A stretch of 25,027 nt of DNA, taken from Candidatus Aegiribacteria sp. GTDB taxonomy: Bacteria > Fermentibacterota > Fermentibacteria > Fermentibacterales > JCC-6. Of the stretch, positions 8,003-16,900 are shown piece by piece; position 1 is the first letter of the stretch, and every line of letters starts with the position of its first letter. Both the position numbers and the translations under genes were made by a program. Below the pieces are notes generated by a model. The model worked only from the letters and a program-made list of their open reading frames with translations. It did not search any database and was not told where the DNA came from. The stretch spans positions 1 to 25,027 of the forward strand of contig DAOWJX010000154.1 in the NCBI GenBank assembly GCA_030640155.1, written 5' to 3'.

Positions 8003-10696
8003 ATGGTCAGACCGATCTTTGTATTTCTCCTGTTTGTGTTCTCAATCTCAGTCGTGAGTGCTGATGAACCTGTTATTACAGTTCTTGACAACGGGCTGAC
8101 CGTAATCACACAGGAATTTCATTACGCTCCGGTGATTGCTTCGTTTATCTCCTACAGAGTCGGTTCGAGGAATGAGACAGGGGACATCCTCGGAATGAGC
8201 CATTTCTGTGAACATCTGATGTTCAAGGGAACACCGGATATGCCCAAGTCCAGATTCTGGCAGATCGTTCAGAGAGATGGTGGAATCGCAAACGCTTTTA
8301 CAATGGAAGACGCCACCTGTTATTATCTTGTACTCCCTTCAAGCAGGATAGAGGATGCTTTCGCCATCGAGAGTGACAGGATGGTCAACTGTACTATCGA
8401 TTCGGCGGAAGTGGTTTCCGAGCGGAATGTAGTACATGAAGAGAGAAGATCACGTTGTACGGACAGTCCTGATGGCGCGCTATGGGAAGCCCTGGAAAGT
8501 ACTGCATTTCTGGTTCATCCTTACGGCAACTCTGTTATCGGTTACGATGAGAACATACTCGCATACGATCACTTAAAGGCCCGCGAATACTACGAATCGT
8601 GGTATTGCCCATCCAATGCTGTACTGGCAGTGGTTGGAGATTTCAATACCGTAGAACTTCTTGCTATGATAGAAGAATATTTCGGTGACATACCGGCTGG
8701 AAGCACCCCTCCAGAACCGGATATCGTAGAACCTGAACAGACTGAAGCAAGGTATGTTGAAATAGAGCATGCTTCCAATCTCCCCCGCTTTATCATGGTA
8801 TTCCATATACCGAGTGCTATGGACCCTGATACTCCTGCACTCGAGATAATATCCACGTACCTGACCGGCGGAAGATCCGGCAGACTTGATCAGATCCTTG
8901 TCGAAACGAACCTTGTGCAAGGTATCCGGGCAGGAAATGGGTTCAACATAGATCCGGGCCTGTTTAGCGTTTCAGTTACGATGTTCCCTCCGGATGACAG
9001 TGATATCTCGATCCAGGAAGTCCAGGACATAATCTGGGCTGAACTGGATATTATCGCTTCAGACGGTATCTCCCCGGAAAACCTTAGTGATCAGAAAAAC
9101 AGGTATCGAGCATGGGAAATTCTCTCCAATGCCAACCCGGTTGGACAGGCAATGCAGTACAGCCTGGGCATGACGATGTTCAACGATCCCCTTCTTTCGA
9201 AAAAACAGCTTGAGGAAGTGGAACTGCTTACTCCCGAGGACATCAGCAACGTCGCGCAGCGATACTTCAGACGGAACGGTGTTACAATCGCTGTTTTGAA
9301 TCCCTCCGGCGGCATGGGAATGGAAGGACAGGCCGGTCATGATGAACTTCCCACTGATGTTACGGAACCATCTTCAATTGATTACAAGGGTCTTGAAATA
9401 CCGGAGGATTTCCTGATCCCTCCAGAAACATCCATCGCGGACGGAGTCATACAGTTCGACCTTCAGAACGATCTTACTCTTCTGGTGAAGGAGGACCATA
9501 CATTTCCTGTTGCTGCCGTCAGCTTCACTGTACCGATGGGTACCCTCATGAACCCATCCGATCTCAGCGGTCTTGCTTCTATTACAACAGAAACTATGCT
9601 CAAGGGCACGGATGAACTGAACTCCACTGAATTCCACAAAAGGCTTGAAATAGAAGGATCATACCTGAGATTCTATCCGGGGGAGGAATTCTCATCAGGA
9701 TCTGTAACCCTGCTCTCCGAGGATATTGAGGTAGCGTTCGAAAGTATCTCGGATCTGCTTCTCAGACCTGCTTTCAGAACTTCGGATTACGAAACCGTTT
9801 TGAACGAAGCATATGCTGATCTTGAAATGTCAGCTGAACGGTCTTTTTCCGTCGCTTGGGACAGCCTGCAGGCGATAACTGCCAGATCGCCCTCTGATTA
9901 CAGAAATCCGTCAGAAGAGACACTTGATAGAATCACTCTCGAGGCCGTTGAATCGTTTCATGCTATCTGCTGCAGACCCGGCGGATCGGTTATTGCTGTT
10001 GTAGGTGATGTAGACACACAGAATGTGTATGAACTTATTCAAAACTACTTCGGAGACTGGAGCAATCCCTCTGAACCTCTCCCTTTGATCAGCATACCTT
10101 TGTTCTCTGATTCTCCCGGAGATACCATTCTTACGCCCATGCCCGGCAGGGTCCAGGTTGCGGTAATGATCGGGCGAAACGCTCCCGGTCTGGATATGCC
10201 TGACTATCCGGCTTTCAATGTTATGAACGTCATTCTGGGCAGGGGTATCGGTTCGAGACTCGGACACAGCGTTCGGGATGAACAGGGACTTGCATACTCG
10301 GTTGGAAGCTGGACATCCTCTTGCGACAGTACAGGTACGTTTATGGCATATCTTTCAACTCTGGCTGATTATGCTCATCAGGCTACTTCCTCAGTAATTT
10401 TCGAGATGGAAAGAATTGGCTCGGAGAACGTCCGCGATATCGAGTTGCGGCTGGCCAAGGCCGGCGCCGCAGGAAGGCAGGCTCTTTCCGGAACGAGTTA
10501 TTCCGAACAGGCATCCAGACTTGCCCTGCTTACCGCTGATGGAAGGCCTCTGAACTGGGATCTCATCTACCTGGAAGATGTTCTTGAACTTACGCCAGAC
10601 GATCTCAGAGAGGCCGCCGCAAGATACCTAATCCCCGGTGAATGGTTTGTTTCCATAGCCGGTGGGATACAGGACGATAGCAATATTGAAGAATGA
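8003..10696 (+). CDS. Secreted M16-family zinc metallopeptidase (two tandem M16 units)
   Basis: An 897-residue protein. The ATG at 8003 is chosen because AGGAAAGG precedes it and the product then begins with a good signal peptide (hydrophobic run to about residue 20, ending in VVSA). An upstream TTG at 7946 would bury the signal. The inverted zinc motif HFCEH gives His67, Glu70 and His71, and the third ligand Glu147 lies in VVHEER at the standard distance. The substrate-binding segment NAFTMEDATCYYLVLP follows. The second half lacks the zinc motif but keeps the C-terminal signature SRLGHSVRDEQGLAYS, as in active/inactive M16 pairs. It probably acts in the periplasm on peptides or signal-peptide remnants. 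A second M16 paralogue lies two genes downstream on the same strand. Confidence 0.93.
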   Translation: MVRPIFVFLLFVFSISVVSADEPVITVLDNGLTVITQEFHYAPVIASFISYRVGSRNETGDILGMSHFCEHLMFKGTPDMPKSRFWQIVQRDGGIANAFTMEDATCYYLVLPSSRIEDAFAIESDRMVNCTIDSAEVVSERNVVHEERRSRCTDSPDGALWEALESTAFLVHPYGNSVIGYDENILAYDHLKAREYYESWYCPSNAVLAVVGDFNTVELLAMIEEYFGDIPAGSTPPEPDIVEPEQTEARYVEIEHASNLPRFIMVFHIPSAMDPDTPALEIISTYLTGGRSGRLDQILVETNLVQGIRAGNGFNIDPGLFSVSVTMFPPDDSDISIQEVQDIIWAELDIIASDGISPENLSDQKNRYRAWEILSNANPVGQAMQYSLGMTMFNDPLLSKKQLEEVELLTPEDISNVAQRYFRRNGVTIAVLNPSGGMGMEGQAGHDELPTDVTEPSSIDYKGLEIPEDFLIPPETSIADGVIQFDLQNDLTLLVKEDHTFPVAAVSFTVPMGTLMNPSDLSGLASITTETMLKGTDELNSTEFHKRLEIEGSYLRFYPGEEFSSGSVTLLSEDIEVAFESISDLLLRPAFRTSDYETVLNEAYADLEMSAERSFSVAWDSLQAITARSPSDYRNPSEETLDRITLEAVESFHAICCRPGGSVIAVVGDVDTQNVYELIQNYFGDWSNPSEPLPLISIPLFSDSPGDTILTPMPGRVQVAVMIGRNAPGLDMPDYPAFNVMNVILGRGIGSRLGHSVRDEQGLAYSVGSWTSSCDSTGTFMAYLSTLADYAHQATSSVIFEMERIGSENVRDIELRLAKAGAAGRQALSGTSYSEQASRLALLTADGRPLNWDLIYLEDVLELTPDDLREAAARYLIPGEWFVSIAGGIQDDSNIEE

Positions 10697-10734
10697 GACA
10701 GTCTGATTCGATAATACTTCGACTGTTTCTCATT
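10692..10734 (+). other. Intercistronic hairpin at the end of the first M16 gene
   Basis: AATGAGA-CAGTC (10692-10703) pairs with GACTG-TT-TCTCATT (10721-10734), a 12-bp stem with a two-base bulge and a 17-base loop. It starts at the M16 stop codon and ends five bases before the ribosome site of the next gene. There is no T-run, so it is more likely an RNA-stability or translation-coupling structure than a terminator. Confidence 0.5.
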
Positions 10735-10749
10735 TGACAGGAGATTCTG

Positions 10750-12999
10750 GTGTCACTGATAATGTTGCTGGCAGTTGTTTATTCGTTCCATGTTTCAACT
10801 GACAGCTCGCCCGACACGCTGGAGAACTCATCATTGAGAGCTGTGATTACTCCGGTCACCGCAGGAGTACGTGCGGGTTCTCTTCTTGAACTTTATGATT
10901 TTGAAACCGGTATTGATCTTGCGGACGGGAGACAGTTCGGGGGTATTCAATGTGGTCCCTATATCCCAATGAACGGGGAAATAGTCTGCTACGGCGATAC
11001 AATGGCTGTCTTCACCTGTCCTGGTCTCATCGACTATTCCACTTCCGATGAGCTTCCAATAGCGGTCACAATAACCTGGACCCTGGTCGAAAGAGGTCTT
11101 GAGATAGGAGTAACTCTTGAGGCAACCGGAAGTACCGAGTTATGGGAGCCGCTGGAGATAGATTTCATTGCCACAGATTACCAGACTGCGCAGTTCCGGA
11201 ATCAGACGATTCAGGATGATTACTGTATCGACATTCACGGATCCGATTATCTGTTCCGGATCTCCGGAGATCAGGTGGCCACATTGAACTCTCCGGATTC
11301 TTTTCCCACGGCAAACTGGATATTTCCGAATCCCTCCAAGGGAATTCTTGTGCTGAATACCACTCCGCCGTCAGGACCGGACAGTTATCTCACCATGCGT
11401 TTCTTCGATGTTGAGCCTCCAAGAGAGAACTGCATGGGGCCGGATCTTCATTCGATTGTCCCTGCGGGAGATTGCAGTGAATACTATATGCGCTTTTCTC
11501 TGGGGGAAGATGTCATACCGGTTTACTTCTCGGCTCACCCTGACGGTTACGAACGAACAGCGACGTGGATCATGGACGAGATACCTTTTATTCATCCGGA
11601 TCAGGGTGATTTGTGGGGGTATTCGACAACATCCGGGGGAGACGAAATGGTCACGGCCCAGATGATCCAGCTTCTTGAGGAACATCCGGGTCTGAAGATG
11701 AACTGGCTCATCCTACCGGACGGAATACTAACGCCAAACCGTGATTCTGTATGGTTTGAACCGGGATGGGAGGAAAGCTGGTCACACTGGCACTGCACAT
11801 GGCGGATTTCAACCCTCGCCCCTTCTGACTATCTTGAATGGCTCCTCAATATACAGAATGACGTCTATCCGTGGGCTGACAGAGTGAATCTGGGATGTCA
11901 TGGTTACCACCATACGCCAAACGCTGATTCTTCTTTCGGAGAGTATCACGAATTCATCACTTACGAACCGGAAGAACACATGGAACGGTTCATGATGACC
12001 ATGAGCGATATCAATGATATGGGTCTTGATACCGCAATGATCAGATCTATCAGATATGCCGGACACAGAACTTCCCTCAGCGGACTTTACGCCACTATAG
12101 CCCACAATTTTGAATACTACTGCAATGGTATTCGATGGTGGGAGTGGATGGGTGGTGAACCGTTCCGGGATCTCTATATCTCGAAGTATCAGACCCCTGA
12201 AGGACGGATATGGGGGACGAATACGGTCTGGTGGGGTGATTACGTGTCCCAGCAGCCATATGATTACCTCAGTACCGTACTTGATCGGGGAAAACACTGT
12301 CTTCTCGGAGCTCATCCTATCAACATGCTCGCTCCGGAGGCATGGCCTGAGCCATACAACAGGATTGACAGTGTATGTACATCTCTTGAAACCGATTATC
12401 CGCATTTCGGCTGGCTGTTCCCGATCGAGTACGGTGAGTTCCTTGAAGACTGTTACAACATCACTGTAACATCCATCCGGTGGATGGGAAATGGCCTGGT
12501 AATGAATTTCTCGGGCAGTACTCCTTCAAGCCAGACAATCGTTGCCGAACTCCCGTCTGAGGCTATCGCTGAGGAAGTGCTTATCGACGGGTCACCCACA
12601 AGCTGGGAGACCAGACCCGGAGGAAGGCTTTTCATTACAGCATCCGGTCTCGGACAGGGTGACCACGAACTCATTGTGAACTGGCAAATAACAGGTATTT
12701 ATGAGGAAGAGAATAGCGATTCAGGAATATCAGCGGTTCTGAGCGTTTCCAATCCTTCCGGAATGAGCATTACTGTGTCAGGTTCAGGCTTTCCAGCAGT
12801 TCCCTGTATCACTTCCATTTATGATCTGTCAGGGAGAGAAATTCTCAGAAAACAGGTGTCTTCTGATGCGAATGGATCATTTACAGCGGTGATAGACTGG
12901 GCAACTGGCGACAGAACATATCCACCGAACGGTGTATACTTCTTAACAGCCCAATCAGCCGATGTCAGAGTTTCTGTTCCCGTGGTACATTTACAGTGA
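10750..12999 (+). CDS. Secreted NodB-like (glycoside hydrolase/deacetylase superfamily) protein with C-terminal sorting domain
   Basis: A 749-residue protein starting at GTG 10750, supported by AGGAG six bases upstream. A short hydrophobic leader (MSLIMLLAVVYSF) suggests export. Residues of about 20-260 form a beta-rich domain of unknown type. The central part (about 270-540) has features of the NodB-like deacetylase superfamily: an alpha/beta region around MNWLILPDG, a metal-site-like CHGYHH near residue 385, and IRYAGHRTSLSGLYATIA recalling the RxP segment. A canonical TFDDG is not evident, so catalysis is uncertain. The C-terminus (YDLSGREIL, then PPNGVYFLTA) is a typical FlgD-like / Por-secretion sorting domain. 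It lies between two M16 peptidase genes on the same strand, suggesting a shared envelope role. Confidence 0.7.
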   Translation: MSLIMLLAVVYSFHVSTDSSPDTLENSSLRAVITPVTAGVRAGSLLELYDFETGIDLADGRQFGGIQCGPYIPMNGEIVCYGDTMAVFTCPGLIDYSTSDELPIAVTITWTLVERGLEIGVTLEATGSTELWEPLEIDFIATDYQTAQFRNQTIQDDYCIDIHGSDYLFRISGDQVATLNSPDSFPTANWIFPNPSKGILVLNTTPPSGPDSYLTMRFFDVEPPRENCMGPDLHSIVPAGDCSEYYMRFSLGEDVIPVYFSAHPDGYERTATWIMDEIPFIHPDQGDLWGYSTTSGGDEMVTAQMIQLLEEHPGLKMNWLILPDGILTPNRDSVWFEPGWEESWSHWHCTWRISTLAPSDYLEWLLNIQNDVYPWADRVNLGCHGYHHTPNADSSFGEYHEFITYEPEEHMERFMMTMSDINDMGLDTAMIRSIRYAGHRTSLSGLYATIAHNFEYYCNGIRWWEWMGGEPFRDLYISKYQTPEGRIWGTNTVWWGDYVSQQPYDYLSTVLDRGKHCLLGAHPINMLAPEAWPEPYNRIDSVCTSLETDYPHFGWLFPIEYGEFLEDCYNITVTSIRWMGNGLVMNFSGSTPSSQTIVAELPSEAIAEEVLIDGSPTSWETRPGGRLFITASGLGQGDHELIVNWQITGIYEEENSDSGISAVLSVSNPSGMSITVSGSGFPAVPCITSIYDLSGREILRKQVSSDANGSFTAVIDWATGDRTYPPNGVYFLTAQSADVRVSVPVVHLQ

Positions 13000-13005
13000 A
13001 TATCT

Positions 13006-13023
13006 GACAAAAGCTCTTTTGTC
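13006..13023 (+). other. Short hairpin between NodB-like gene and second M16 gene
   Basis: GACAAAA-GCTC-TTTTGTC forms a perfect 7-bp stem with a four-base loop, seven bases after the upstream stop codon and 17 before the next ATG. It lacks a downstream T-run. It may slow transcription or protect the message, but it is a weak terminator at best. Confidence 0.4.
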
Positions 13024-13040
13024 GATTAGGTTCCCTCATT

Positions 13041-15677
13041 ATGAAAAACGGTGAATTTCGCTCAGAGGATATCAGAATCACTCAGCTCGAGAACGGTCTT
13101 ACCGTTATTCTTCAGGAGATGGAGTACTCTCCTGTTGCTGCTGTAACAGTAGCGTACCGGGTTGGTCCATTATGGGAAACTCAGAGAACAAGAGGTCTCA
13201 GTCATTTCTGTGAGCACATGATGTTCAAGGGCTCAGAGAAATATGGCCCTGGGAAATTCTGGCAAATCGTGCAGCGGAACGGCGGGCTGGCAAATGCCTA
13301 TACATCCAGGGATATAACGGTGTATTTCTCCGTAGTTCCCATAGCAGGTCTGGACGATATTCTGAATCTGGAATCTGACAGAATGTTCAACTGTCTCATG
13401 AACGCAAAGGAAGTGGCCTCGGAGAAAAAGGTAATACTGGAAGAAGAACTCCTTACGAGCAGAGAGAGTCCTGAAGGCGCTCTTGACATCTCCCTTTACA
13501 GCACCGCATTCAACACGCATCCATACGGAAATTCGATTACTGGTAATACAGCTGACATTCAATCATTCACGCAGAAGAATCTGGCGAAGTTCTACAGAAA
13601 TTTCTACAATCCATCAAACGCTGTTATTGCAGTCGTGGGAAGAATAGATTCTGATTCGGTATTCAACCGCATCAAAGATCTCTTCGGATCTGAATCAAGG
13701 GTAACCACAGTTCGACCGGCAATCACGCCAGAACCTCCGCAGATAAGTATCAGAAGAACTGATATTCAGCACCCATCACAGCTTCCAAGAATATCAATAG
13801 GCTTCAGAGTACCTGCAGCGGATCAGCAGGTATCCTCAGCATTGTCGCTCTTTTCAATCTATCTGTCTTCAGGGAGATCAAGCAGGTTTGAAAAGCTGCT
13901 TGTTAAACCGGGTCTGGTTCTCGATGTTGCAGCTTCTACCAACACCCTGATACAACCGGGCCTTTACACAATACATGCTGTTCTTCCACCTGGAGGTTCT
14001 CCTGATGAAGTGGAAAATATCATATTCAGTGAACTTGAGCGCGTATCAGATGAGGGAATCAGCTCATCAATGATTAAGAGACTGAAGAAAAGAAGAATGG
14101 CATGGAGTACTATTTCAGACGCAGATCCTCATAGCAGATCAAGAAGGCTGTCTACAGGACAGGCAAGATTTGATGATCCACTCTATTTCTGGCACTCAAT
14201 AGTCAATACAGACAAAGTAACAACTGATGAGATTAAAGCTGCCGTTTCAAGATATCTAATAAAGGATAACGCTACAATAGCCGGACTCAAACCAATGGGA
14301 TCAGTATCAGGTTATAACACACCGAAGGTTCCAGCTGAATCGGTACAACCCGACCTGATTCCCCCATCCAGCCTGAAACCCTCAGATATCGATATTCCGG
14401 ACAAACTCATCAAGGCGCCATCTGTTTCGGTTGGTGACAATACCAGAGAAATAATCCTTGAGAACAATCTGAGAATAATTTTGAAGAAAGACAGTTCATT
14501 TCCCGTCCTTTCCCTGGGTTTCTCCTGCCCGATGGGTTCCGATAGAGAACCTGATGGACTGACCGGATTATCAGAAGCCACCGCTGAAGCAATGCTCTAT
14601 GGAACGCCGAACGAGGACAGCATCAGGTTCAATTCCAGATTGGAGAACCTTGGAAGCAGCATTGATTTATCCTCCGCGAATAAGTACGCCGGAGGAATAG
14701 TAACAGTTCTTGAAAAAGACGCGGAAGAGGCTCTTTCAGTAGTAGCAGATCTATTCAGAAAGCCGGCCTTCAGAGAAGAAGATATAGACTCGATCATAAG
14801 AGATACAATTGCGAGTCTCAGTGAGTGGACCAGCACCCCTATTGGCGCAGCTATGGATTCATTTTCAAGACAATCAACTGATCCGCCTGAAAAATCCCCG
14901 GTTCCCTCAAAGGAATCCCTGGAAGCAATAACCAGAAATGATATCGTTAATTTCCATGGGGAATTCTGCCGTCCATCAGGCGCGGTGATCACGGCTGTCG
15001 GTGATTTCGATGAAAAAGATCTTACAGATTTAATAAGAAAATATTTTTCCGATTGGAAGAATCCTGAAACTCCTCTAAGGCAAGCGGAAGAAATCAAAAA
15101 CGCTAAAAAATCATACAGATCATCAATTCAGCTTGACGGAAGAGAACAAATCGCAGTAATCCTGGGTTCACCAGCACCCCCAAGGCTTGATCGGGACAAT
15201 TACGCTTTCCACATTCTAAACGGTATTCTTGGTGGGGGGATTGGATCAAGACTCGGCAGAAGTATCAGAGAAACCGGATTGACATACCATGTCAGCAGTA
15301 CTTACCTGCCTTTCTCCTCAAGGGGCAGACTGGCGATTATTCTTTTAACAAGCCCATCCGCATTCGAAGAAGCATTGGAAAAGCTTACAAACGAACTTTC
15401 AAGACTTGTCAGAGATCCTGTGAGCAGAAATGAACTCAGACTGGAGAAGGCGAGTTACATCGGTGGTCAGGAACTCGGAATAACGAAATACAGTGCAATT
15501 TCCAGAATACTGCTAAATTACGCTTCTTTGAACCTGCCACTTGATCACGACAGGAATTCACTTAGGATTATTGCTGAACTTACTGAAATCGATCTTCAGA
15601 ATGCAGCTGAGAGATGGTTAAGTAAAGGAATTACATACCTATCCGCTGCAGGTGCGCTGAATAAAGATCTTATCTGA
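13041..15677 (+). CDS. M16-family zinc metallopeptidase, no signal peptide
   Basis: An 878-residue paralogue of the peptidase at 8003, with matching segments throughout (for example FWQIVQR, HPYGNS, GGGIGSRLGRS). The zinc site is intact: His55, Glu58 and His59 in HFCEH, and Glu135 in ILEEELL. The second unit lacks the zinc motif and retains SRLGRSIRETGLTYHVSS. Unlike its paralogue it begins directly with the M16 fold (MKNGEFRSEDIRITQLENGL) and has no leader, so it is probably cytosolic. The ribosome site is weak (TTAGG about ten bases upstream). Codon use is more AT- and AGA-rich than in the first paralogue. Its 3' end overlaps the convergent transporter gene by eight bases. Confidence 0.92.
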   Translation: MKNGEFRSEDIRITQLENGLTVILQEMEYSPVAAVTVAYRVGPLWETQRTRGLSHFCEHMMFKGSEKYGPGKFWQIVQRNGGLANAYTSRDITVYFSVVPIAGLDDILNLESDRMFNCLMNAKEVASEKKVILEEELLTSRESPEGALDISLYSTAFNTHPYGNSITGNTADIQSFTQKNLAKFYRNFYNPSNAVIAVVGRIDSDSVFNRIKDLFGSESRVTTVRPAITPEPPQISIRRTDIQHPSQLPRISIGFRVPAADQQVSSALSLFSIYLSSGRSSRFEKLLVKPGLVLDVAASTNTLIQPGLYTIHAVLPPGGSPDEVENIIFSELERVSDEGISSSMIKRLKKRRMAWSTISDADPHSRSRRLSTGQARFDDPLYFWHSIVNTDKVTTDEIKAAVSRYLIKDNATIAGLKPMGSVSGYNTPKVPAESVQPDLIPPSSLKPSDIDIPDKLIKAPSVSVGDNTREIILENNLRIILKKDSSFPVLSLGFSCPMGSDREPDGLTGLSEATAEAMLYGTPNEDSIRFNSRLENLGSSIDLSSANKYAGGIVTVLEKDAEEALSVVADLFRKPAFREEDIDSIIRDTIASLSEWTSTPIGAAMDSFSRQSTDPPEKSPVPSKESLEAITRNDIVNFHGEFCRPSGAVITAVGDFDEKDLTDLIRKYFSDWKNPETPLRQAEEIKNAKKSYRSSIQLDGREQIAVILGSPAPPRLDRDNYAFHILNGILGGGIGSRLGRSIRETGLTYHVSSTYLPFSSRGRLAIILLTSPSAFEEALEKLTNELSRLVRDPVSRNELRLEKASYIGGQELGITKYSAISRILLNYASLNLPLDHDRNSLRIIAELTEIDLQNAAERWLSKGITYLSAAGALNKDLI

Positions 15678-16575
15678 CCTGCTCCCGCTTTTTCCATCTC
15701 TCCTGCAGGATGATACCGCTTATTACAAGTAACAAACCCGCAATAGTACAGAATCCAATTTGCTCACCCACAGCAGTACCAATAAAAACAAGAGCCAGAA
15801 AGGGAGTCAGGTAAATGAGATTCCCTATTTCCGCTGTGGTGTCAGCAAGCTCAAGAGCTTTCTGCCAGATAACGAATGTAATGCCCATCTCGAAAATCCC
15901 CACATAGACGGCACCAGCTATTCCCGAAGGAGCTGTATGGACAATATTCGCCAGTTTCCCTGTTATCAACCCAAACAGCACAAGATAGGCTACGCCGAAG
16001 GAGAACGCTTCTGCAAGAGTAAGAACAGCATTACCGGAAGATCGGAGATTCATGATCCAGAAAGCTGCCCATATGACCGTGCTCAACAGAGCAAGACCCA
16101 TGGCAGTTATGGATAGATTCCCTCCAGCTGGATTTCCACCAAGCACAAGCACTGCAACTCCACAGAAGCTTATGAACGAAGAAATCAGAATTCTCGATGT
16201 AATTCTCTGCCTGAGAAAGGGAATTGAAAGAAGCAGGAGGATTATCGGCCAGAGGTAGTTGATTACCATGGCAATCTGAGCAGGTAATCTGTCATATGCC
16301 TCAAAGAGTACAAGATAGTAAAGGAATGGATTCAGCAGCCCTCTGACCGATGCTCCCGCAAGCCTTTTCCCGGAAAAGACAACAGACCTTCTTGCTCTTT
16401 TCTTCACAAGAATCATTGTCCAGAGAATCACTAAAGAAACACAGGAAGCAAGAAATACCAGTTTGAAAGGAGTAAGGCTTCGAAGGGACAGTTTAAAGGC
16501 GGTTGATGCTGTGGACCAGAACAGCACGGCAACAATCGCAAATACTCTGGATTTCTTCCAGTAAATGCTCTTCAT
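15670..16575 (-). CDS. EamA/DMT-family transporter
   Basis: A 301-residue inner-membrane protein with about ten hydrophobic segments arranged as two EamA repeats. The first begins FAIVAVLFWSTASTAFKLSL and the second near ALLSTVIWAAFWIMNL. The length and the short basic C-terminus (RWKKREQVR) are normal for drug/metabolite transporters, which export amino acids or metabolites or import nucleotide sugars. The substrate cannot be predicted. GGAG lies four bases before the ATG. It is a single gene, divergent from nrdD and overlapping the second M16 gene tail-to-tail. Confidence 0.9.
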   Translation of the reverse strand: MKSIYWKKSRVFAIVAVLFWSTASTAFKLSLRSLTPFKLVFLASCVSLVILWTMILVKKRARRSVVFSGKRLAGASVRGLLNPFLYYLVLFEAYDRLPAQIAMVINYLWPIILLLLSIPFLRQRITSRILISSFISFCGVAVLVLGGNPAGGNLSITAMGLALLSTVIWAAFWIMNLRSSGNAVLTLAEAFSFGVAYLVLFGLITGKLANIVHTAPSGIAGAVYVGIFEMGITFVIWQKALELADTTAEIGNLIYLTPFLALVFIGTAVGEQIGFCTIAGLLLVISGIILQERWKKREQVR

Positions 16576-16717
16576 ATTTCTCCATTTTCACGTTCCGCTT
16601 AACCTGCAATATGTTAGATGTATGCAACAGCAAACCAGCCCCAAGTTTGGGCGTAATACTTTATACATGGATATACACAGATCACTGATTATCTTTAAGA
16701 TAGCGCAATATATGGGT

Positions 16718-16727
16718 TGCCGCGGCA
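16718..16727. promoter_or_regulatory. Perfect palindrome upstream of the nrdD promoter
   Basis: TGCCGCGGCA is self-complementary and GC-rich within an AT-rich region. It ends 31 bases before the -35 hexamer of the nrdD promoter and adjoins a sequence loosely resembling an NrdR box. It is a candidate operator for nrdD or for the divergent transporter. Confidence 0.3.
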
Positions 16728-16758
16728 CTATCACATACAAGATGTGGTGTTTTCTCAC

Positions 16759-16786
16759 TTGACGCGGAGAAGCCAGAGAATATTAT
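16759..16786 (+). promoter_or_regulatory. Sigma-70-like promoter of nrdD
   Basis: TTGACG (16759-16764) and TATTAT (16781-16786) are separated by 16 bases, each differing from consensus at one position. Transcription would begin near 16793, leaving a leader of about 108 bases before the nrdD ATG. It is the best promoter match I found in the window. Confidence 0.55.
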
Positions 16787-16900
16787 CGGTAAGAGGAAAA
16801 GCAGATCCTGGTAGTATTATCTCGATTCTATTTTTCTTCAATAACAGAAAATATTGCAGGTTTTAATTCGGAATTCTGTGCTTTACTGACCGGGGTAACA

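Larger units (their letters stand above)
16576..16900. other. Divergent intergenic region between the DMT transporter and nrdD
   Basis: A 325-base gap without a credible gene. It contains the GCGCAATATATGGGTT segment (16703-16718), a partial match to the NrdR box, the perfect 10-bp palindrome TGCCGCGGCA (16718-16727), and a good promoter for nrdD (16759-16786). These are followed by a leader of about 108 bases with GGGG six bases before the nrdD ATG. The transporter promoter must also lie here but is not obvious. Confidence 0.5.

Noticed and set aside
11809..12405. Long antisense frame inside the NodB-like gene
   Set aside because: It is a shadow of a well-supported coding region, with no domain and no ribosome site.
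14597..15097. Antisense frame in the second M16 gene
   Set aside because: It is a shadow frame over conserved M16 sequence, with a Ser-rich composition typical of reverse-strand reading.
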